Assembly (NCBI RefSeq): GCF_965638725.1
Contig: NC_134958.1
Coordinates: forward strand, 16,743,464 to 16,807,463
DNA from: Aptenodytes patagonicus
Taxonomy: Eukaryota; Chordata; Aves; Sphenisciformes; Spheniscidae
Direction of reading: 5' to 3'
DNA length: 64,000 bases
The first letter of the stretch is position 1. The number at the start of each line of letters is the position of its first letter. Positions 40,001 through 49,000 of the stretch are shown here, piece after piece. Position numbers and translations under genes: made by a program. A model generated the notes under the pieces. That model worked only from the letters and a program-made list of their open reading frames with translations, made no database searches and had not been told where the DNA came from.

Positions 40001-43000
40001 CATGTTTTACAGTGTATAGACTGCTGTAAACAGTACTTCCCCAAATGTTTGGGATCTGTTTTGAACCTTGCTGTGATCAGATTGAGTGTTACAACTTTGA
40101 AGTTGTGTTCTGAGTCTCTGACGAATTTGAAGTGTAGTCAGATTACATGCACTAGAAGAACCATAAAGGCAGGTTAGAGCACTGCTAGAAGTTATATATA
40201 CAATGAGTTCAAAGCATTACAAATGCCTTTTGATGATTCTCCCCCTTCTATGGCAATAATGAAAGCCAAAGTTTTCTTCATTTGCATGTATGTGAGAGTA
40301 CAGCATGCAGCAAAATTGACTTTGAATATAGAGCAAGTAGTCAGCGAAGTTTTTCATCTAACAAACTTAACCGAATATTAAACAAAAGTGCCATTTTAGT
40401 TTTTATTAAAGAGCAACAGCTTAATTGCAGCTGTCACCTAGGTTTTTTCATTGTAACTTTAGGAATAGGGGCAGGGGAGGAGAGGCTGAACTGTGATTAG
40501 AGTCCCTCTGCTAAGTGGTTAATGTTATGAGGAGTGCTTTCTACTTTCAGTAAGTGCAGAGGATACTAAATAGCAATTTACAAGGCTCATTAGTTGTATT
40601 CTTGATGCAGATGTTGCCAAATGTTGATGTTCTCCATTCTTTATTGGGGGGGGGAGGGGGAGTCTTTTAAAGCAACTCATGCAGTAGCTCAACTAAAAAA
40701 ATTGTGTTGAATCCACTTTCTGAAATAGCATGCTGCTCAATAGGCAGTGTGCATTTTTTCCTGTCTGTTCTGGAGTACTAAAATCCCTTCAAACTACTGC
40801 CAGACCATAAAGGGCATAATGGATTATTTGGGCTTTAATGACACTAGTACTCTGATACATGAATTTCAGATTTTAATTGGATGCAGATAAAGATTAGGTT
40901 ATCTAGTCAGTGCTGGAATGTAGACTGCAGTTTTAATCCTCAGGGAGACAAAATGATAAAGATATGTTGGGGGAGATAATTAGTGTTCAGGAGCTCTGAC
41001 AGTCCGAATGTGTGTGTGTGTGTGTGGGGGGGGAATCTCCTTTTCTATTAGCTTGATTGAAGAAACTTTCACCTGTTTAAATGTTGCTTCAGGAGTAATC
41101 CTAGATTAAAAGCAGTTAAAAAGAGCTTCCTTCATATCTATGTAGCCAAGGATTAGGCTGCTTCCCTCCTTGATTTAATACAATTACTTTGTTAGGCATG
41201 ATCCTGGCATAGAGTAGTTTCTGTTCCCATCACTACTGCTTTAATGCCTTGTATGTGCTTGAGGAAAGATCTTCTGTCAAAGTGATTTTTACTATAGATT
41301 CCATTCTGGACAAATATCCATTCTGCGAACTTGAACAACATTTTTAGGAAGAATCAACTGAAGATCAATGCGTGGCATAACTAATGAAACATCAGACAAG
41401 TCAGACACAGGAGACAGAGGCTTTCTTTGTTCTTCTCTGATGCCAGTGCTTGTTGTTAGATGCCACTTCAATTTCTGCTTACTCTGAGTGACTTTGGCTG
41501 CTCTTTTGGCACTGTTGATGAAAGGCTTTTTGAGTCAGAGTGCCCAGCACCAGTTATCATATCTGGGTGGACAGGATGGGAATTTCCGTAATTTAATAAG
41601 CTGAGATGGATGTTAAAAGGAACGTGACTTTTTAATAATGAACTATATACCAGCCATAATTCTGACTAGCCAAACCATACTTACGGCTGTAACGCGTATC
41701 CAAGCAGAATTCCTTTTCTTCTGTTGCTTCAGGAAAAAAAAGGCATCCTAGTTTGTAGTGAAATCTGGAAGGGAAAAGTCCAAAAAGAAATCTCCAGAAG
41801 ATGTTTCTAAATTTGAAATGGTCCCCTTCTCTATACTGCCGGCTCTCCTGTGTCTCATGTTTTCCAGATGTTATCCGTTTACGTGAATGACCAGAATGCT
41901 ATGCTTAGCTGTAAAATCGGTTACTTCTTGTAATTGCAAAGATGAGAATATTTCTAACAATTTTTCAGGCTTCAAAAAATAAGAAAGGACTAAAAAGGAG
42001 AATAATGTGTTATTTGCTATAAAGTTTCAAAAGTCTGCAGACGTTCACTTAGAAATTGTAATTGAGTTCAGCTTTGAAACAGGAACTTGCTCTGAATATG
42101 AGTGTGTTACTAGGACACTTAAAATCAGTGCTTTATGTTTTAAATCTGCTCTGTTAAAGAAAGGGTTATTTTTATGAATTGGATTTGTTCCTTTTTGTCA
42201 TTTAATGGGGGGTGGGATGGAAGGTTAAAACTATAAGGTCTTTTTTCTCCCTCCTTCCACCTTCTCCTTTTCATAATTAAAGAAGAAAAACAAAATCTCT
42301 TCAGCTCTAAACTGATAACTAAATTTTAAATGGAATATAGACGTGAAGTGAGCAGTGTTCCCTTTGTGCCTTTTAACTTGGTATACTTTTACTCTTGTTT
42401 GGGTGAATAACTAACTACAACTGGTCTGGGATTTTGGCTATTTAAAACTTAAGCAACAAACCTGCCACTGATAGAGTATTCTATTCAGCTTGTTGTTTTT
42501 AAAACACGCAAAGCTGTCATAGATACAATTTTCAGATCATATTATGCATAGTAGTGGGATTTGGTGGTGGGTGGTTTTTTGCTGTTGTGTTTTTGTTGGT
42601 TTTAGTTTCTGTTTTATAAAATATATCTTAAATAACGGAGGCTATCTACATGACTCAAATTGTTTCAGCTACCTGTTAATCAAAGAAGTTCCTGGGATAT
42701 GCTGTTCCAGTCTTTTGACTCCAGCTTCTTCTGCCTTTTTGAATAGTGTCTTGTTGATTGTGAATTGGGGGGGGGGGGAATTATCTGGACTTTACAGTTT
42801 GCTAGCTATGGTGTGATAAATCTCTATAGGGTTGATGCAAGCCTTGAGAAAACTCCTGAATTTATTTGTGAACCTAGACTGCAGCTTGCCAGTCAGAGGG
42901 AGATTTCTGGATCATAATTTAAACAACAGCAACAAAAACGTTACTTAGGGGTAACTTAACCTCTCTCAGGTGTTACACATCCAGCTTTCATATGCTGTCC

Positions 43001-46000
43001 CCCTTTTTCTTCTATTTCAGAGCCTTACTGTTTTTTTGCTTTAACTGTTGAATGACTCGGAGTGGTTGAGGTCATCTTTACACCTAGTTGTAAAAATTGG
43101 GAGGGATTTGGAGGTATAGGCCAGTAGGTCCCAGTACATTATGGTAGATGTGTGCAGGTCAGAATAATATCACTCAGAGTGTAGTCATACAAGTATCACA
43201 GCTCTAAGAGATGCAACTGTTCCATACAAAAAAAAGCTAACAAACTGCCTGTAACATATCTGAACACTTAGCTTAAGGCTGTAACTTAATGTAGCTATAG
43301 TAGTTCAAGGTGAACTTTAGGTTTGCAATAGCCTTGATTAGCTGCATCAAATTTAACTGCATTTTTCAAATAAGAAAATGGACTTTTGTAATGCAGCTGC
43401 TACTTTTTTCTTAATATAAACATGAATTACTGTTCTACAGCTTTTTGTAGAACATAGGCTATTGAATAGCACTCCTTTTATCTTCCCCTCAGACACAGAT
43501 ACATTTAGGTTTTAGTTACGCAGCACGCATAACTTGTTCCTTTGCACAGTGTCTCTCTATAAAAACTGCAACTTTTCCTTGTTTGAATTTGGCTTATTAA
43601 GATATTAATTGATCAGCTTTACTACTTTTTGAGTATTGTTGTGGTCTTAAGCAGTTAACTGGATAAGGTTATTGTTGGGATTTGTTTTAATATGTATGAA
43701 GATCATACTTAATGTGAACCATTGAATAAAAGGTTGGGATGGACAAGATAAGTAGTACCATACAATGGAAGAATATCTTCACTGACTATGGCAACTGAAA
43801 GGTAAAAAGATCCTGGAAAGATGGAAGGTGTTTAAAGGAAGGTAGCAAGGAAGAAAATCTTCCCTGCAGGTTAGCTGTTTCGAACTGGTTCAGAATGTTT
43901 GTGTTGTAAATGGGTCAGACTTGGCCTTGAATTTTTTAGTTGCTGCAAATTTTTGTGGTAGTGGGAAGTGTCAATAGAAAATGCAAAACCAGAAGCAGAT
44001 GATACTTGTTCTACAGAAAACAAACAGTTCTTGGCAAACTGTTACTGGAATTTGCAGGTCCAGAGTCTATTGCTTTAAAGTATATATTATAATTTGACTG
44101 TATCCAAAATAATATATACAAGCACTTACTGCAGACTAGCATTACCTTTAACTCTTTAGTTACTTCATTAGCTTTAAGTTTTTCCTTTTTTTTACGTTCA
44201 ATATGAAAACTTACTGAAAACACACTTCCATTTGTGTGTGAAGCTGTTTCAAGAGAGCTGAAATCTTCTCCTTGCATTTGAAGCATGATGGTAACTGTCA
44301 AAGGGATTTTAGTTAGACTGTTCTTAGTTGGGCATTATTGATAGTTCTCTCTTGCCCATCTTTCCTCCAGCTTGTAGTCACAAATATAATTAGTTAAAAT
44401 CTTGCTATGTTAGCAGACTGCTTATTCTGCAGGCATAAAAGAACTGTTTTTTCTTACAGAGGTGGCTTTTCAAAATATAGCGTTTTACTTGGCCAGAAAT
44501 CTAAGCTGTGCGCTCGCAATATTTTATAAAAGAGCCTGTACATAATGTATGTTCAGATAATTTTGCAGAGATGCTATGCCATTCCCCATCAGGATAATAT
44601 GAAGGCCCATTTATTAGCATGAAAATGTATTGTCCCACCCAATATTTCTGTTGTCTTAAGTTCAGTAGTTTGTTGTGGTATGTACTCTGAGAAATTCTTG
44701 GTTGGTTTTGTAGTGTTAAATTTATAGGTTTCTTAAATAGATAGTCTCCAGTAGCAGAATTTGTTCCAAATGGGAGACCTGTCTGAGTGCATGTCACTGC
44801 AGTTGGTAAACTCTGACCTTTGAGGCAATTGGAACTGTAACTCTTGCATTACAGCAACACACTGTGACTTTACAGCTCCTATGACGACACAGTATCTGCA
44901 CTATCAGATGCATTGCTTTCCAACAGAGTGTTTTCAAATCCTGGTGAATCAAAAAAACAAGCAGTGAAAGTCACTCCTGAGACTTGGGTTAGGTTTTGTC
45001 AGGAGTCTCCTTTCCTCTGAGTGGAGGCGATCGATTCACAATGTAGTAACAGGCAATGGAAACTTCCAAATGATGCCAAACAGATCTATGCCTAGTAAAA
45101 ACCTGGGACAACAAATAGGGTTGTAGCGTAGATGAGTGACCTAGTTCTTTAAATGCGTTTTCTGTAATTGGAAGACGAAGTAGAATTACATGCTTAAATG
45201 CAGAATGGATCATAAATCACCAATTATCTGAGATAGATTTCTTACAATGTAGTTTTTACAAATTACCATATTTTTAATGCACTCTCCCAAATTCCTGTTA
45301 CAGCCACAGTTTATAATTGTCAAACAGTAAGACCTGTGACACCAACAGATGTTACTTACATGAAATGTTTAGGTATGCAGATGAATATACATATTTTGTG
45401 ATATAAAATTCTATGTTTGCAATCATATTGAATTCATGTATTAGTGTATAATCTCTGTAAATACATTCTGCATATTGCATAACAACTTAGATCTTTAAAT
45501 TGGTACACTGTTGGAGTTTGCAGCAGTCATCCTGTCTTGCTTGTTTCCCATCTCCAGCTCTGATTAGGACCAGACCAACAGATATTTAGGCTGCTTGCGA
45601 GAGAGGCACCCCCTGTATTAGGATTCTGGAAACATTCTGAAAGTTAAATCTTTAGTTTCTACTTACTGTGGCTTGTAAAAAATCTAATACTAATACTGTG
45701 GCTGTATTTGTGCCTTATATTGGCACTACATGGTCATCATTTAACAAGCAGCATGTAAACTGCTTTAAAATAATCAGATTCTGTTTTTCTTTCTGAAAAA
45801 AATTATTTAGGGCAGAGAAATCTTTTCTATCCCTGTCAGCTTTTAGTTACCAGGCTGGATTTGAAAAATACAGAAAGGTAGCTTATTGGTCTGTTACGTG
45901 AGTAACTTTTTCTAGGCCTATGCTTTCTCACAATGCATTAATTCAGTTTTACACCTTTATATATGTTAAGCTTAGAAGTGTCTGCTGGAAATAAGAAAAG

Positions 46001-49000
46001 CCACACATGAATACCTGAGTTCATGAATAATATCTTGGATGTCTGACTTGTTGACAGCCTCATGAGATGAATTTTGAGCTGTCATATACAGCAGCAGAGA
46101 CGTTACCAGCTGATAGCACAGAAAGGAAGATAGTCCTCAAGTACTTAACATTATTTCCAAATGAACTGCTGCTTACAGTTGTCATGTCAGTGCACTCTAC
46201 ATGATTAAGTAAACTGAATCTGCTGATCATTTGTTGGTTTTTTTTCACCTGTTCATTAAAAATTGCTGCTGGTGTGTTTCTGACAAAAAGTCAATACCAT
46301 TATTCACTCATCTTGTGGGGGTAAAAATGGAACGCAGAAGCCCTGCTGTGAAGCTGGTCCTTAGTATATTAACTACCTCTCTGCTTTCCTGTATGAAAAG
46401 CACTGGTACTTGAATTGCCTGTAGGGTATGTCACTGGACACTGGTATTTTGTTCACTGCTTGTATCTCTTAATATGCAAGGAAGTCAGCAGATGCTTGAA
46501 TATAGAGTGTATGTAGAGTTGCCTGTGACTTTAGATGTGAGTTTTGGGTGTTACTTTTTTTATCTGCCTCTAAATTTGAAGTGTGTCTGAAGATGTTCAG
46601 TTGTTTTGGGTAAGATAAGGATATTGGCTTTTTTTTCCAGACTGAGTATTAGCCTTGTTTCTTCTGTGGTACCAAAAACTTACATTTAAGAATCTATAGC
46701 AAGTCCTTTTTGTAACTTCATGCATAGCTTTTAGGTGTTTTGTTTACAAAAATAGGTAGATATTTATGGCGGTTTATACAAAGTAGGTTGAGATTTTGAG
46801 ACTTGGGAAGTGAGACCAAGCAATACGTAATGCAGATGTGGAGAGATTATAATAGAGGATCTAGTCTCACTTCTGTTTTGCTTCTGGTTATGTTTAGAGA
46901 GCTCAGAGTGGTGTTGTGTTATGCCGTCAGTTGGAATTGTATGCTCAAGCTGAGGAGTATAAATAATAAGTGATTCAATAAAAGCAAAAGGATCTTAAAT
47001 TTTACAAAGTGAACAGTAAAATACTGAAACTGTTCTGAATAGGTTTAACTTAACGTCTACTGTTTGAATAGGTACCAGACATGGCGGGCTACCCTCACAT
47101 CCGTTACATTTCATCGGGATTGGATGGAACATCATTCAGAGGCCCTTTCAGGGGCAATTTTGAGGTTTGTAATAGAATAAAACTAGATATATGTCAAAAT
47201 GTGTCATGAGGGAATATGGGGAGGGTATATGGTAGAGTTAGTTCTATATATAGATGTAAAAGAATCATAAAGAAAATACCCTTTATTTATAGAATGACCT
47301 CACTATCGTGAACTGGGATAAACGCATATTGAAAAGTCAGTCAATAAAAGGTGCCCTGGACAGTGTAGGCTTAGGTGGTTATTAACTGACAGTACATCTT
47401 GCTCTGCCTACCACCCCAGTCAGTAGGATGTAGTATTCACATGATATGTTGGTAAAAGGTAGTGGTGTCTCTGAATAACTGTGCCAGGATCCTCCTAGTG
47501 AGGGTGAAACTTGGCAACTTTAACAGTGCTGTCCTGTTTGTTATGTAGTGCAGGAGTTGAAACTGAGGGAAGGGAAAAAAAAAAAAAAAGGAGAAAATAA
47601 AAGGTATCAGATGCAGAGAGTTAATGACCTAGTCCACTGAAAACATCTTCAGTGACATCTCATGGTTCTAATAAACTCATTGCTGGAGAAGAATAAATCA
47701 GTCATTGTATTTCAACTTAAGCAACTTTTTTTTTTTTTTTTTCTTCTAAGCCTTAATGACTGTTAGAAAGCAAATACATAGTGCATTTTAATTGCATTTT
47801 CCTCATTAGACACACAAGTATGTGTGAACATACTGATAGCCATTCCTAGCTGACAAACAATTTCTAATTGTTTTAGTAGTAAAATTAGTGTTTCCCTATA
47901 ACTTAAAATACCAGGCAGTATTGTGTGGGTTCTTCTACAGAAACCCATCACTTTTCCCAAACAACATATTCTTTTTTGCTTTGTTTGTATTTGAATAAGT
48001 TGGGAATTGAGAGTTTGTCATTCTGCAAATGGGTTAGAATAAAATTAATATTTACTCAAAGTAGTTGAAATAACAGTTCTTACACTGTTTATTCCTTGAT
48101 AATTTTTTAGGAGCTGATTCACTTGGAGGAACGATTAGGCAATGTTAATCGTGGAGCAACACAGGGAACTATAGAAAGATGCACATATCCACATAAATAC
48201 AAAAAGGTAAGGATTTCTCAAATTGTGGTCTGTCTGTATTATTTCTTTGAAAATGTAGTAACGTTTTGGTTTAGCTTAAATCTGCAGAAATGTCAGCTTC
48301 AAATAGTGCATGTTTTCTGTATCTTGCAATTTCAAGGACTGTAAGCAAAGCTTGCAATGCCAATTCTTTCACAAAGAAAATAAAAAATTTGGTCCCTGGA
48401 TAAAGAGCCACTGTAATGTGATAAACAAAAGTGGTTTGATATGATTTAATAACTTGTCCAGCAGTTATGAATAGCCTTGTGAGCAATGAAATAACTATTG
48501 GTAATAGCTAAATTGTCGACAGACTTCAGTGGTAACTCATCGAAGTAAGGCTTTATTTTTGCAATAAATTCTTCATGATGCTTACCTGCTTGGTATGTAT
48601 AATTTTAACCTTTACTCTGATCACATTAGGAAGACTGGGACACTAGGAAGTTTTGAATCTGGTACAGAATTTTGGCAACTTAAGTTGTCTCTCAGTGGAG
48701 TTTATTATACTGTAATATGGAATCCCATCCACACTTACATAGTGTTCACGCTTGATAAATAGTGACTTAACATACTAGGTTTGAAAGGATTTTTTTTTTT
48801 CATCTTCATTAATGAAATGAAGATATTTATACATAGACAGCAAGTAAAAGGACTGGTTGCAACAATAGGAAATTAATATATACACAGTCCAGTAGACTTT
48901 TGTAATTAACAATAGTTAAATAAATCTGAAATGTCCTGTGATTTTTGCTCCAAGTGCTAGTTCTTGATTCATTTTGGTTCAGATACATCTGAATAAATAT

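Noticed and set aside
44011-44797. Two 96-98-codon - strand frames in an RNF111 intron
   Set aside because: No domain, signal or splice context was recognised; this length is expected by chance in a 9-kb intron.
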